Origin: Ligilactobacillus animalis KCTC 3501 = DSM 20602
GTDB lineage: Bacteria; Bacillota; Bacilli; Lactobacillales; Lactobacillaceae
DNA: 64,000 nt
Direction: 5' to 3'
Assembly: GCF_001434535.1 (NCBI RefSeq)
Contig: NZ_AYYW01000057.1
Span: 186,001 to 250,000, forward strand
Positions 36,025 to 45,277 of the stretch are shown here, one piece after another. The position numbers were made by a program, and so were the translations under genes. Within the stretch, counting starts at the first letter, position 1; the number at the start of each line of letters is the position of its first letter. The notes under the pieces were generated by a model. It was not told the origin of the DNA, made no database searches, and saw nothing but the letters and a program-made list of their open reading frames with translations.

Positions 36025-36452
36025 TATTCTTCACCATTCTCTTCCCCAAATAAATTATTTGGGTCAATTGTTTGTTCTTGTTTTTCAGGTATTACCCCTT
36101 GAACGTGCACATCAACGCCTAAAATTTCAATTCCCGTCATAAAGAGAACTTGTTGGCGAACCTTTTCTTGGATCTGAGCCGCAACTTTAGGAACTGAGAC
36201 GCCATAGTTCAAAAAGACATAGACATCAACTTTTAATTGATCTTCGTCTTTGTTGACCTTGACACCTTTACCTCGAATTTGACGGCCTAAGAGTTCTGAA
36301 AAGCTGTTGGCGATCGAACCACGCATCGAATATACACCATCAACTTGACTTGCTGCGATCCCAATGATCACTTCGATCACTTCTGGTGCTAAACGAACTT
36401 CACCTAAGCTGGGTTCTTTACTTGTTAAAACAATATTATTATCTTCAGACAT
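36024..36452 (-). CDS. Asp23/Gls24 family envelope stress protein (YqhY type)
   Basis: The 142-residue protein has the Asp23 core VRLAPEVIEVIIGIAASQVDGVYSMRG followed by VKVNKDEDQLKVDVYVFLNYGVSVPKVAAQIQEKVRQQV (in parts). Its place before nusB matches YqhY of B. subtilis, which is linked to acetyl-CoA carboxylase balance; that link is inferred by position. It is the first gene of the operon, with a long leader. Confidence 0.9.
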   Translation of the reverse strand: MSEDNNIVLTSKEPSLGEVRLAPEVIEVIIGIAASQVDGVYSMRGSIANSFSELLGRQIRGKGVKVNKDEDQLKVDVYVFLNYGVSVPKVAAQIQEKVRQQVLFMTGIEILGVDVHVQGVIPEKQEQTIDPNNLFGEENGEE

Positions 36453-36654
36453 ATCTAAAACCTGCTATATAAAATATGGAAAAATATAGGGAAACTCCCT
36501 ATATCTCAAGAAAGATTATATATTTCCTTTCTTAAATTTTTTCACTTCCAATATTCAACCAAGAAATCCTTTTTTAAAAATTTACCTGTCTTCAAGTTTT
36601 TTATGCCAGGACAATCCCGATCCCATATTATCTTTCTTACGGTCACTGTCACAA
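36453..36654 (-). promoter_or_regulatory. Promoter and hairpin-bridged SD leader of the asp23-nusB-recN operon
   Basis: TTGTGA (36649-36654), 18 nt, TAATAT (36625-36630) make a plausible promoter. The leader of about 165 nt carries SD AAGAAAGGAAA (36523-36533), then a 7-bp stem TATATAA (36516-36522) with TTATATA (36466-36472). The stem encloses a second hairpin ATATAGGGA/TCCCTATAT. GCAGGTTTTAGAT and ATG follow. An upstream CCTG/CAGG hairpin exists, but its loop complementarity to the second loop is only partial. Linear SD gap is 72 nt, about 15 without the hairpin. Confidence 0.55.
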
Positions 36655-36714
36655 AAAATAGCTAAAATTGCTAAATGGTTGATTTTTGGCGAAAATAACG
36701 TTCAATTGACCAAA

Positions 36715-37272
36715 TTAGGCACGTGAGATATATGTGCCGTCAGTTGTGTTGATCGTTAATACATCACCTTCATTAACGAAGAATGGAACTTGGACCACAA
36801 CACCTGTTTCCATTGTAGCTGGCTTAGAACCACCAGAAGCTGTATCACCTTTGATACCTGGTTCAGTTTCAGCAACTGTAAGATCAACAGTATTTGGTAA
36901 TTCAACACCTAATGTTTCAGAACCGTACATGATAACACTAACGACCATGTTTTCTTTCAAGTACTTCAATTCTTCTGTTAAGCTTTCACCTGGTAATTCT
37001 AATTGTTCATAAGTATCTGTATCCATGAAGACATAGTTGTTACCATCAGCATATAAGTATTGCATCTTCTTGCGGTCGATCTGTGCTTGTTCTACTTTTT
37101 CACCAGCACGGAATGTTTTTTCTTGAACAGCACCATTACGTAAGTTTTTTAATTTAGAACGGACAAAAGCTGAACCCTTGCCTGGCTTTACATGTTGAAA
37201 TTCGACCACACGCCATAATTCACCATCGACTGTGATCGTTAAGCCATTTTTAAAATCATTTACTGAAATCAT
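36715..37272 (-). CDS. efp: Elongation factor P
   Basis: EF-P relieves ribosome stalling at polyproline. The 185 residues show the KOW-like N-terminal domain with [21 protein letters not shown] (the loop carrying the modification site at its conserved Lys/Arg position) and two OB domains ending [20 protein letters not shown]. It is monocistronic. Confidence 0.97.
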   Translation of the reverse strand: MISVNDFKNGLTITVDGELWRVVEFQHVKPGKGSAFVRSKLKNLRNGAVQEKTFRAGEKVEQAQIDRKKMQYLYADGNNYVFMDTDTYEQLELPGESLTEELKYLKENMVVSVIMYGSETLGVELPNTVDLTVAETEPGIKGDTASGGSKPATMETGVVVQVPFFVNEGDVLTINTTDGTYISRA

Positions 37273-37332
37273 ATTAGTCCTCCTAAAATAATTACATAAG
37301 TCCCACTATCTCATTAGTAGCACACTTATCCA

Positions 37333-37361
37333 AATATAATTCATACACTTTATAATATCAA
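37333..37361 (-). promoter_or_regulatory. efp promoter
   Basis: TTGATA (37356-37361), 17 nt, TATATT (37333-37338), immediately after the pepP terminator. Confidence 0.7.
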
Positions 37362-37396
37362 AAGAACAGCGGTAAATGCAAGTTAATCACCGCTAT
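37362..37396 (-). terminator. pepP terminator
   Basis: AGCGGT and ACCGCT form a stem just after the pepP stop, followed by TTCTTTT. Confidence 0.65.
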
Positions 37397-37401
37397 CTCG
37401 C

Positions 37402-38472
37402 TTAAATTTCATAATATTCTTGGTAAAAATCGGTCAAATTCTCATAGCCCGTTTCGGTGACTAAGATATCATCTTCCAAACGTACCCCACCCAGATCAGG
37501 TAAATAGATCCCCGGTTCGATAGTGATCACTTGTCCTGGCTGTAAAACTTCTGTGCTTGTTTTACCGATATAAGGGCCCTCATGAACATTTAGTCCGATC
37601 CCGTGTCCCATACCGTGTTCAAAATATTTTGCATAACCTTTTTGAGCGATATAGTCGCGTCCGATCTGATCAAGTTCTTTTCCGGTGATCCCGGGTCTGA
37701 CTGCTTCGATCGTCAGTTGCTTAGCTTCAGCAACGATATGATAGATCTCTTCTAGCTTAGGATCGACCTTGCCTAGCGAAAAGGTTCGGGTCACATCCGA
37801 AGTATAGTGGTCTAAAAAATAACCATAATCAAGAGTTACTAAGTCCCCTGAAGCTAATTTCTTGTTACTTGCGACACCATGTGGTAAGGCCGAACGTGTT
37901 CCTGAAGCTACGATAGTTTCAAAGGAGGCTTGACTAGCCCCGTTTTTTCGCATGTAATAATCTAGTTCCAAGGCTAGCTCTTGTTCTCCAAGTCCTGGTC
38001 TAGCAAGTTTTAAGACATGCTCAAATCCAGCCTTAGCCAAGCGACAACTCGCTTTTATCTTTTCGATCTCAGTAGCAGATTTTTGTGAACGCAAGGCTTC
38101 TATCAAACCACTCAATGCGACTAGATCACATGGAGCATATTCATCTAACTGATCATAAACTTGATAGCTCAAACTTTCTTCAAATGCTAAAGCAACAACT
38201 TTCTCACGTTCGCATATCTCTAAGGCTCGTCCAAAATAATCCCGTGTGATCACTGCTTTTAACCACGGATTAGTTTGAGCTATTTGCGTCTCAAAACGTG
38301 CATCAGTGATCAAATAACGTTCTTGTTCTGTTACTAACAGAATGCCGGCATCCCCGGTAAAGCCGCTTAAATAATAGATATTATCTGGTGAAGTCACCAA
38401 ATAAGCATCTACACTAGCTTCTTGCATTTTTTGCCGTAAGCGTTGACAACGTTGGTCAAATTCATTCATCAT
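37402..38472 (-). CDS. pepP: Xaa-Pro aminopeptidase (M24B)
   Basis: This metallopeptidase removes N-terminal residues before proline. The 356 residues have a creatinase-like N-terminal domain and the pita-bread catalytic domain with metal ligands in LDYGYFLDHYTSDVTRTF, the HGMGHGIGLNVHEGP histidine, EPGIYLPDLGGVRLED and a final Glu region. Such small forms are widespread in lactobacilli. SD AAGGAAGG precedes a double ATG; the first is taken. Confidence 0.92.
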   Translation of the reverse strand: MMNEFDQRCQRLRQKMQEASVDAYLVTSPDNIYYLSGFTGDAGILLVTEQERYLITDARFETQIAQTNPWLKAVITRDYFGRALEICEREKVVALAFEESLSYQVYDQLDEYAPCDLVALSGLIEALRSQKSATEIEKIKASCRLAKAGFEHVLKLARPGLGEQELALELDYYMRKNGASQASFETIVASGTRSALPHGVASNKKLASGDLVTLDYGYFLDHYTSDVTRTFSLGKVDPKLEEIYHIVAEAKQLTIEAVRPGITGKELDQIGRDYIAQKGYAKYFEHGMGHGIGLNVHEGPYIGKTSTEVLQPGQVITIEPGIYLPDLGGVRLEDDILVTETGYENLTDFYQEYYEI

Positions 38473-38531
38473 TGATACCTTCCTTGATCCATATTTATCT
38501 CATGATAACACACCTATGCGCGCTAGAAAAT

Positions 38532-38759
38532 CTAAACGATCGCCTTGATCTTATCAGCGATATAGTTTCCCTTGACTATCACGATGATCCGATTAGCTCG
38601 ATAACTTTTGAGACTTCGAAAATGAACTCGAACGATCATAAAACATTTGTCTGTTCCATCAACGATCGCCGTAGCACCCTTAAAATTTTGTTTTGTACTA
38701 AGAACTAACATTGTTTGATCTTGTTCTTCAAAATAGATTTTCTCTAATAAGTTTGGCAA
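38532..38759 (-). CDS. Small hypothetical protein upstream of pepP
   Basis: The 75-residue protein is not recognised. It starts with TTG 7-8 nt after a GGGGG SD and is basic at its C-terminus. Support for coding comes from codon use: its Ile codons follow the local rule of G-ending codon before ATC (CGG-ATC-ATC, AAG-ATC-AAG, GCG-ATC), which non-coding DNA would not show. It lies 59 nt upstream of pepP in the same direction. Confidence 0.5.
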   Translation of the reverse strand: MPNLLEKIYFEEQDQTMLVLSTKQNFKGATAIVDGTDKCFMIVRVHFRSLKSYRANRIIVIVKGNYIADKIKAIV

Positions 38760-38824
38760 ATTACCGCCCCCATTTACTTTTTATCCGTATTATATTCCTT
38801 AGTTCACAAAAATTCCATCAACCA

Positions 38825-38856
38825 TAACTTATATAATCAATTTATAATAAGTTATC
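38825..38856. repeat. 9-bp inverted repeat between divergent genes
   Basis: ATAACTTAT and ATAAGTTAT are separated by 14 nt in the AT-rich space between the small minus gene and the rRNA/tRNA methyltransferase. It could be an operator or a hairpin; no T-run supports a terminator. Confidence 0.4.
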
Positions 38857-38936
38857 GTTTTTAAAAACATTCTTCCTTGTTACAGTTAATATGTTATACT
38901 GAATTTTATGTAAATTAGAAAACGAGGTCATGGATA

Positions 38937-39701
38937 ATGAAAGAAATTACATCGGTCTCCAATCCTCAAGTCAAGGCTTGGAAAAAACTCGTCACCAAAA
39001 AAGGGCGTCAACAAAGTCAAACTTATCTGCTCGATGGTTGGCATTTAGTCAAAGAGGCATTGAATTCTGACGAACCGATCCAAAAGATCCTAGTCACACC
39101 GAGTTTCAAGTATCTAGCTGACTTAGAGATCTTGCCCGAGATCCAATATTTCTCGATCAGTGAGTCGATCGCCAAGCATCTCAGCGAAACTAAATCGCCC
39201 CAAGGGATCTTTGCTGAAGTAGCCTTTGACCAAACTACGATCAGTCCGACCACTGCTTCTGGTGCATGGCTCTTACTTGATGGTGTCCAAGATCCAGGAA
39301 ATATCGGAACTATGGTGCGAACCGCTGATGCAGCTGGTTTTTCAGGGGTCGTTTTTGGGCCTAAGACAGCTGATATGTATCAACCCAAAGTCGTCCGCTC
39401 AATGCAAGGTAGCCAATTCCACCTTCAATTAGTCACAGCTGATCTGAGCACTTGGATCCAAGCTTTCAAGGCTAAAAATTATCCTGTTTTCGGAAGCGAA
39501 TTAAACAAAGATGCTCGTTCTTATCAAGAAGTTGGCCAACACCAAAATTTTGCTCTGATCATGGGCAATGAAGGTAATGGGATGAGCGCAGAACTCTTAC
39601 AACAAACTTCACTCAATCTCTATATCCCGATCAAAGGCCATGCTGAATCGCTAAATGTGGCCGTTGCTGCCGGGATCTTGATGTTTCAACTCATAGACTA
39701 A
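38937..39701 (+). CDS. TrmH-family (SpoU) RNA 2'-O-methyltransferase
   Basis: The 254-residue protein has an N-terminal substrate-binding domain (TSVSNPQVKAWKKLVTKKGR) and the SPOUT domain motifs LLDGVQDPGNIGTMVRTADAAGF, ALIMGNEGNGM and IPIKGHAESLNVAVAAGIL. It is an RlmB/YsgA-type enzyme; the target RNA cannot be told. An extended -10 TGTTATACT (core 38895-38900) precedes it. Confidence 0.9.
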   Translation: MKEITSVSNPQVKAWKKLVTKKGRQQSQTYLLDGWHLVKEALNSDEPIQKILVTPSFKYLADLEILPEIQYFSISESIAKHLSETKSPQGIFAEVAFDQTTISPTTASGAWLLLDGVQDPGNIGTMVRTADAAGFSGVVFGPKTADMYQPKVVRSMQGSQFHLQLVTADLSTWIQAFKAKNYPVFGSELNKDARSYQEVGQHQNFALIMGNEGNGMSAELLQQTSLNLYIPIKGHAESLNVAVAAGILMFQLID

Positions 39702-39718
39702 CTAAGGATCAGTGCCGT

Positions 39719-39773
39719 ATAAAAAAAGAGGGACCTATCACGATAAGCTCGTGGTAGGCCCCTCTTTTTTTAT
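39719..39773. terminator. Bidirectional terminator between convergent genes
   Basis: AAAAAAAGAGGGACCTA ... TAGGCCCCTCTTTTTTT forms a strong hairpin with T-runs in both directions. Confidence 0.92.
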
Positions 39774-39781
39774 AGCAATTT

Positions 39782-40393
39782 TTATTCAATAGCATTCAAG
39801 TTTTGAACGATCTGTTCTGCATGAACATCGGCTTTGATCAACTTATCGGGATCAAATAAGATCCCCGCCATCTTAGCATTGTGCCCCGCTATGATATCTA
39901 AAGTCCGATCACCGACCATTACAGAAACACTGGGATCTAGTCCATGCTTAGCGACCAAAAAGTTCAACGCTTCAGGATCTGGCTTACGTTTAAAACCATC
40001 GTCTGCCGTCGAATGATCCGTAAAATATTGCAAAAATCCATCACGCTCGAGCAATGTCAATGAACTTTTATCGCGATGGGTCAATAAAAAGTTTTGCCCA
40101 CCATTAGCAATGATCCGCTCTAATAACTCACGCGCCCCTGAAAACGGCTTAGCTTGAACTTGATACTTTTCTTCTAGACGTCGATAATCAGCATGCAATT
40201 TAGCCTCATCTAACTGTGCGGTCGTGTATCGTCGATAAGCTTCACGCACGGAAGCCTCACGCATCACTTGATAAACTTCACTTGTTGATAGTTCTACTCC
40301 TTGAAGTGCAAAAGCTTCAACAAAAGCTTTGACCATGCCAGGATACGTATCATAGAGCGTTCCATCAAAATCAAAAAAATAATTTTGATACAT
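39782..40393 (-). CDS. HAD-superfamily hydrolase (phosphoglycolate-phosphatase-like)
   Basis: The 203-residue HAD-IA protein has motif I DFDGTLYDT (Asp8, Asp10), a helical cap, motif II near LLTHRDKSS, motif III KRKPDP and motif IV VGDRTLDIIAG. It is a small-molecule phosphatase; the substrate is unknown. It is 12 nt from dtd in the relA-dtd-HAD series. Confidence 0.88.
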   Translation of the reverse strand: MYQNYFFDFDGTLYDTYPGMVKAFVEAFALQGVELSTSEVYQVMREASVREAYRRYTTAQLDEAKLHADYRRLEEKYQVQAKPFSGARELLERIIANGGQNFLLTHRDKSSLTLLERDGFLQYFTDHSTADDGFKRKPDPEALNFLVAKHGLDPSVSVMVGDRTLDIIAGHNAKMAGILFDPDKLIKADVHAEQIVQNLNAIE

Positions 40394-40405
40394 ATTATGA
40401 CCTCA

Positions 40406-40852
40406 CTATCTATTCTCTGTATCAAAGATGATCGTTACAGGACCATCATTTACCAAACTCACTTGCATATCGGCCCCAAATTCTCCAGTTTGAACTTCGA
40501 TCCCCAAAGCTTGCAACTTTTGGTTGAATTCAGCATAATTAGCCACCGCCTTAGCTGGCTCTTGGGCCTTAGTAAAACTTGGGCGATTTCCCTTCTTAGT
40601 ATCAGCATAAAGCGTAAATTGTGAGATCGACAAAATTTTCCCCGCGATCTGTTGGACATTCAGATTCATTTTCCCCTCTTCATCGCTAAAGATCCGACAA
40701 TTGGCGATTTTTTTTACTAAATAATCGATCTGCTCGCTACCATCGCCAGCCTGAAAACCCACTAATAGCAGTAGCCCTTGATCGATCTGACCAACAGTTT
40801 GGTCTGCGATCGCCACACTGGCTTTTTTTACTCGTTGTAATACTACACGCAC
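40406..40852 (-). CDS. dtd: D-aminoacyl-tRNA deacylase
   Basis: Dtd hydrolyses D-amino acids wrongly attached to tRNA. It has [32 protein letters not shown] and NDGPVTI, the active-site segments; 148 residues. Start is GTG with GAGG upstream. The relA-dtd pairing is common in Firmicutes. Confidence 0.96.
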   Translation of the reverse strand: MRVVLQRVKKASVAIADQTVGQIDQGLLLLVGFQAGDGSEQIDYLVKKIANCRIFSDEEGKMNLNVQQIAGKILSISQFTLYADTKKGNRPSFTKAQEPAKAVANYAEFNQKLQALGIEVQTGEFGADMQVSLVNDGPVTIIFDTENR

Positions 40853-40867
40853 TTTTCTTTACCTCAC

Positions 40868-43090
40868 TTAATGGATCGTTCGTTTTACTACATAAACATC
40901 AGGGACTCGTTTGATATTATCGATGACCCGTTGCAAATGTACCTTATCTCTGATCCCTACTGTCACATCGATCGTTGCCATCTTATTATGATCGATCCGT
41001 CCGTTGATCGAATTGAGTTGTTTTGTCGTATTGTTGATCGCCTGTAAAACATCGTTCAACAGACCAGAACGATTATACCCTTGGATCTCAAGGTCAGTAT
41101 TATAGTGTGTCCGATCATCAGAAACAACATTCCAACTTACATCGATCAAACGCGTACCACTTTGTTCAGCATTTTTCACATTAGGACAATCAGTTCGATG
41201 GACCGAGACCCCACGCCCTTTAGTGATATACCCAACGATCTCATCACCTGGGATCGGATTACAACAATGACTCAAGCGGACCAATAGATTATCGATCCCT
41301 TCGATCAAGACACTTTCATCATGCTTATTCTTACTGTTAGCATTGTTATTTTTGATCCCTTTATGATCTTCAAGAAGATCTTTTTCTTGTTGTTTTTTAC
41401 GTTGTAATTCTTTTTGCTCACGAATATCTTGTGTCAAAATATTAATGACCCCAGCTGGCTGTAATTCACCAAATCCGAGCGCTGCATACATATCGTCGCT
41501 CGTGGAAATATGCCGTTTAGCCAAGACCCGCTCAATATTTTTAGTATTTAAAACATCGTGTACATTATAGCCTTCTTCGATCAGCGCTTCTTCTAAGATA
41601 TCTTTACCTTGGTCGATATTTTGGATCCGATCTTGTTGTTTAAAGAAACGCTTGACTTTATTACGTGCCTTATTCGTATGCACTAACTCTAGCCAGTCAC
41701 GGCTAGGACCGGCCGAATTTTGCGAGGTCAAAATATCAACGATATCGCCATTTTTGACCTGATAATCCAGTGGAACGATCTTACCATTGACCTTAGCTCC
41801 CGTCGTATGGTTTCCGATCTCCGTATGGATCGAATAAGCCATATCTAGTGGACCGGCTCCTTTAGGTAATTCAAAGACATCCCCTTTAGGTGTAAAGACA
41901 TAGACCCGGTCACTAAAGAGATCACCCTTGACACTTTCCATGAAATCACTAGCATCAATGGATTCATTTTGTAACTCAATGATCTCTTTGAACAAGTTGA
42001 GTTTTTCACCCGTTGTCGTTTCTTTAACACCATCTGTCTTACCTTCCTTGTAAGCCCAGTGAGCAGCGATACCATATTCAGCCACCCGGTGCATCTCCTC
42101 AGTTCTGATCTGCACCTCAAATGGAGTCCCATTTGGTCCGATCAAAGTCGTATGCAACGATTGGTACATATTAGCTTTAGGCATCGCAATATAATCTTTG
42201 AATCGGCCTGGCATTGGGGTCCACTTCGTATGGATCGCCCCTAATACCGCATAACAATCCTTGATCGATTTAACGATCACACGGATCGCAAGTAGGTCAT
42301 ATATCTGGCTGAATTGCTTGTGCTGATCACGCATCTTACGATAGATCGAGTAAATATGCTTTGGTCGCCCATAGATCTCACAATCTTTGAGCTTAAGATC
42401 CACGATCGCACCTTTGATCTCATCGATTGCTTCATTGATGTATTGTAAACGTTCGTCACGTCTTGAATTCATCAAATGCACGATGCGATAGTATTGTTGA
42501 GGGTTCAAATATCTTAATGAGGTATCTTCCAATTCCCATTTGATCGTACTGATACCTAAACGATCAGCTAACGGTGCATAGATCTCGAGCGTTTCATTTG
42601 CAATACGGCGTTGTTTGTCTGGACGCAAATGTTTTAAGGTACGCATATTATGCAAACGGTCAGCTAACTTCACGATAATGACCCGTAAGTCTTTTGACAT
42701 CGCCAAGAGTAGTTTACGGTGATTTTCAGCTAGCTGTTCTTTGTGTGACTTGTAGCGGATCTTGCTCAATTTTGTGACCCCGTCTACGATCACTTCGATA
42801 TCTTTACCAAAAAGCTCACCAATATCAGCCAAAATAACGGGCGTATCCTCGACCACATCATGCAAAAAACCGGCACTTACCGTTTCAGGATCCATTTTTA
42901 ATTCAGCTAAGATCGCAGCCACTTGGATCGGGTGGACGATATATGGTTCTCCTGACTTACGAAATTGTTCACGGTGAACGTAGGTAGCAAAATCACAGGC
43001 TTTTTGTACAATCGCCACATGTTCTGCATTCATGTATTCACTACATTTGTTGATCACATCTTCTGCACTCCAAATTACGTTCTTTTCCAT
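40868..43090 (-). CDS. relA: Bifunctional (p)ppGpp synthetase/hydrolase
   Basis: This RelA/SpoT homologue (Rel) makes and degrades the stringent-response alarmones. The 740 residues contain an active HD hydrolase domain (His53, HD at 77-78, ED at 81-82), the synthetase domain, a TGS domain (VYVFTPKGDVFELPKGAGPLDMAYSIHTEIG in parts), a zinc-finger-like CCNPIPGDEI segment and a C-terminal ACT domain. Retention of the HD residues supports hydrolase activity. The leader carries the bridged-SD motif. Confidence 0.96.
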   Translation of the reverse strand: MEKNVIWSAEDVINKCSEYMNAEHVAIVQKACDFATYVHREQFRKSGEPYIVHPIQVAAILAELKMDPETVSAGFLHDVVEDTPVILADIGELFGKDIEVIVDGVTKLSKIRYKSHKEQLAENHRKLLLAMSKDLRVIIVKLADRLHNMRTLKHLRPDKQRRIANETLEIYAPLADRLGISTIKWELEDTSLRYLNPQQYYRIVHLMNSRRDERLQYINEAIDEIKGAIVDLKLKDCEIYGRPKHIYSIYRKMRDQHKQFSQIYDLLAIRVIVKSIKDCYAVLGAIHTKWTPMPGRFKDYIAMPKANMYQSLHTTLIGPNGTPFEVQIRTEEMHRVAEYGIAAHWAYKEGKTDGVKETTTGEKLNLFKEIIELQNESIDASDFMESVKGDLFSDRVYVFTPKGDVFELPKGAGPLDMAYSIHTEIGNHTTGAKVNGKIVPLDYQVKNGDIVDILTSQNSAGPSRDWLELVHTNKARNKVKRFFKQQDRIQNIDQGKDILEEALIEEGYNVHDVLNTKNIERVLAKRHISTSDDMYAALGFGELQPAGVINILTQDIREQKELQRKKQQEKDLLEDHKGIKNNNANSKNKHDESVLIEGIDNLLVRLSHCCNPIPGDEIVGYITKGRGVSVHRTDCPNVKNAEQSGTRLIDVSWNVVSDDRTHYNTDLEIQGYNRSGLLNDVLQAINNTTKQLNSINGRIDHNKMATIDVTVGIRDKVHLQRVIDNIKRVPDVYVVKRTIH

Positions 43091-43196
43091 CTCATCACCG
43101 TCGCCACTAAAGACAGTAGCGCTTCCTTTCTCACCAATCTACCAAATTCATTTGAATGCACGATAGGCACTTTTCACTACTGCAAAAAGTGCCTAT
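43091..43196 (-). promoter_or_regulatory. Two-hairpin leader with bridged SD (relA)
   Basis: P1 is a perfect 12-bp stem, ATAGGCACTTTT/AAAAGTGCCTAT (43185-43196 with 43163-43174), with a 10-nt loop TGCAGTAGTG. SD GAGAAAGGAAG (43124-43134) follows. P2 is CGCTACT (43117-43123) with AGTGGCG (43104-43110), then ACGGTGATGAG and ATG. The P1 loop CAGTAG (43177-43182) can pair with CTACTG (43116-43121) in the P2 5' arm. Here loop 1 would open P2 rather than pair with its loop. Confidence 0.6.
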
Positions 43197-43210
43197 TGCT
43201 GTTGTAAATT

Positions 43211-43543
43211 TTATTTGCGTACAGCACCATAGGCAAAGCATGTCAACATCAGATAAACTACGGTACAATAGATCGCATGGCTATCAAAAAAGAAATCACA
43301 ACCGATCAAGTAAATAACTGGGAAAAATAGCACTAGCCAAAACTTATCGGCATGTTTACCTGCATAAAATCCAATTGCGATCGCATAAACTACATTGATA
43401 CCAAATAAGATCGCACCCGTTTTCGTGATCTCATCAACATTTAAAACCGTAAAAATGATCGGGATCACGAAACTAAACAGTGTGGCAAAAGCCCAATATG
43501 AAATTATTTTTTGGGGTGATACTTTACTTAATTGCATTCTCAT
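43211..43543 (-). CDS. Small multi-pass membrane protein, unknown
   Basis: The 110-residue protein is not recognised. It has about four membrane helices (IISYWAFATLFSFVIPIIF, ILFGINVVYAIAIGFYAG, FWLVLFFPVIYLIGC, IYCTVVYLMLTCFAYG). It lies upstream of relA on the same strand. Start is the first of two close ATGs behind an ACAGG SD. Confidence 0.65.
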   Translation of the reverse strand: MRMQLSKVSPQKIISYWAFATLFSFVIPIIFTVLNVDEITKTGAILFGINVVYAIAIGFYAGKHADKFWLVLFFPVIYLIGCDFFFDSHAIYCTVVYLMLTCFAYGAVRK

Positions 43544-43618
43544 TACCTGTTTCTAAAATTAATTAATTTTATTTTACCGTAAAATCACATTTTAGTATAG
43601 AAGAAACTCTGCTACAGG

Positions 43619-44368
43619 CTATTTGACCAATTCTAACGCATACGAAAGCGTCGCTAAAAGATATAGTGGCGCTGTCTCAGCCCGCATAATCCTTGGCCCT
43701 AACCCCGCTTGAATGAAACCTTCTTGCATCAAGATCTCGATCTCATTTGTTGATAAACCACCTTCTGGGCCAAAAACTGCCGTCAGATGTGGGGCTTGGT
43801 GTGCAATAAGTTGTTCAATAACTTTGACTAAATTAGCTTTTTCCCCTTGTTTAGCTGCTTCTTCATAGGCCACGATACCTGACTCATCTGTGGCTAGTTT
43901 TAATTCTTTCAAGCTGTTGCAATAGCTGATTGTTGGGATCGTTGTGCGATGTGACTGTTCAGCCGCTGCTAAAGCGATCTTTTCCAACCGTGCGATCTTT
44001 TTAGCTTGCTTTTTATCATCCCACTTGGCGACCGAAAAATCACCTTTGAAAAAGATAAATCTATCAGCTCCCAATTCTGTTCCCTTTTGCACGATTAATT
44101 CCGCTTTATCACCCTTAGAAAGGCCACAAGCGATCGTGGTTACAACGGGCAATTCAGTTTGATGACTAAAAGTTTCAATGACCTTAGCTCGTGCCTGTTG
44201 TTTATCGACTGCAGTCACTTCCATCAATTGAACTTGCTTATCTGGAGTCACCAACTCAAATTTATCCCCAACACGCATCCGCATTACTGTGATTGCATGC
44301 TTATAGATATCTTTTGGTAAAACAAATTGCTCATTGGCTAACATTTCATTATAAAAATAACGTTGCAT
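43619..44368 (-). CDS. rsmE: 16S rRNA m3U1498 methyltransferase RsmE
   Basis: The 249-residue SPOUT enzyme has a PUA-like N-terminus (MQRYFYNE, HAITVMRMRVGDKFEL) and the C-terminal knot with AVFGPEGGLSTNEIE and LGPRIMRAETAPLYLLATLSY. It lies 3 nt from prmA, as in most Firmicutes. Confidence 0.95.
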   Translation of the reverse strand: MQRYFYNEMLANEQFVLPKDIYKHAITVMRMRVGDKFELVTPDKQVQLMEVTAVDKQQARAKVIETFSHQTELPVVTTIACGLSKGDKAELIVQKGTELGADRFIFFKGDFSVAKWDDKKQAKKIARLEKIALAAAEQSHRTTIPTISYCNSLKELKLATDESGIVAYEEAAKQGEKANLVKVIEQLIAHQAPHLTAVFGPEGGLSTNEIEILMQEGFIQAGLGPRIMRAETAPLYLLATLSYALELVK

Positions 44369-44371
44369 TTT

Positions 44372-45259
44372 TTAGACCTCATCTGTCGTTGGCATATGGG
44401 CGATGATCGAGTACCAATCTTTTATATTTAAGATTTGATCGATCACAAAACCTTTGGCTTCAATTTCACTGACGATCAAATCTTTTTTATCAGCGATGAT
44501 CCCGGAAGTGATAAAGATCCCACCTGGCTTTAAGCACTCATAAGCTTGAGGGATCAAAGGTACGATGATCTCGGCTAAGATATTAGCCGTGATCAACCCA
44601 ACTTTGGTCTTGATCCCAGCCAACAAGTCATTTGCTCCCACCGTGATCGCATCTTGCATGCCATTTAACGCCAAATTTTCTTCGGCCGCCTTGACCGCTT
44701 CAGCATCAACATCATAAGCAGCGATCTGAGCGACACCAAAATACTTAGCTGCAATACTCAAGACACCCGAACCAGTGCCCACATCTATCATGGTCTCTCC
44801 ACCACGCACAACAGTCTCTAATGCTTGTAATGCTAATTTAGTTGTTGGATGAGTTCCCGTTCCAAAAGCACGACCGGGATCAAGTTTGATAACTTTTTCA
44901 TCAGTTGTTTCTGGCGTATAACTTTCCCAACTTGGCACGATCGTCAAATAGCGCGTTAAACGGACTGGATGATAGTATTTCTTCCAAACATCTGCCCAAG
45001 AATCATCATCCAGTTCGGCTAATTTGACAGTTCCCTTGCCTGGATCTAAGCCAAATTCGCGCAATTGTGCGATCTTTTGTTCTAATTCAGGGAGTAGCTC
45101 TACTAAGCCAGCCTGTGCTTGAAAATATGTAGCTAATTCAACTTGACTAAGATCTGAATCATCGATCTCAACGCCACCAGCCCCATTTTCCATCAAAAGA
45201 TTGATAACAGCTTCACTCGCCTCATTTGTCGTCGTTACAGTTAATTTGATCCAATCCAA
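44372..45259 (-). CDS. prmA: Ribosomal protein L11 methyltransferase
   Basis: PrmA methylates L11. The SAM-binding motif MIDVGTGSGVLSIAAK and the LDPGRAFGTGTHPTT segment are diagnostic; 295 residues. The start is TTG (MDWIKLTVTT), with AAAGGA about 10 nt upstream. It is between the DUF3013 gene and rsmE. Confidence 0.95.
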   Translation of the reverse strand: MDWIKLTVTTTNEASEAVINLLMENGAGGVEIDDSDLSQVELATYFQAQAGLVELLPELEQKIAQLREFGLDPGKGTVKLAELDDDSWADVWKKYYHPVRLTRYLTIVPSWESYTPETTDEKVIKLDPGRAFGTGTHPTTKLALQALETVVRGGETMIDVGTGSGVLSIAAKYFGVAQIAAYDVDAEAVKAAEENLALNGMQDAITVGANDLLAGIKTKVGLITANILAEIIVPLIPQAYECLKPGGIFITSGIIADKKDLIVSEIEAKGFVIDQILNIKDWYSIIAHMPTTDEV

Positions 45260-45277
45260 AATAAATTCATCCTTTGC

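Noticed and set aside
36024-36500. Strong double-loop complementarity in the asp23 leader as in plsC
   Set aside because: Only partial matches (about 5 bases) were found between the upstream hairpin and the second loop, so it is listed as a bridged SD only.
43163-43196. Terminator of the membrane-protein gene upstream of relA
   Set aside because: The hairpin is strong, but no T-run follows on the minus strand; it fits better as P1 of the relA leader.
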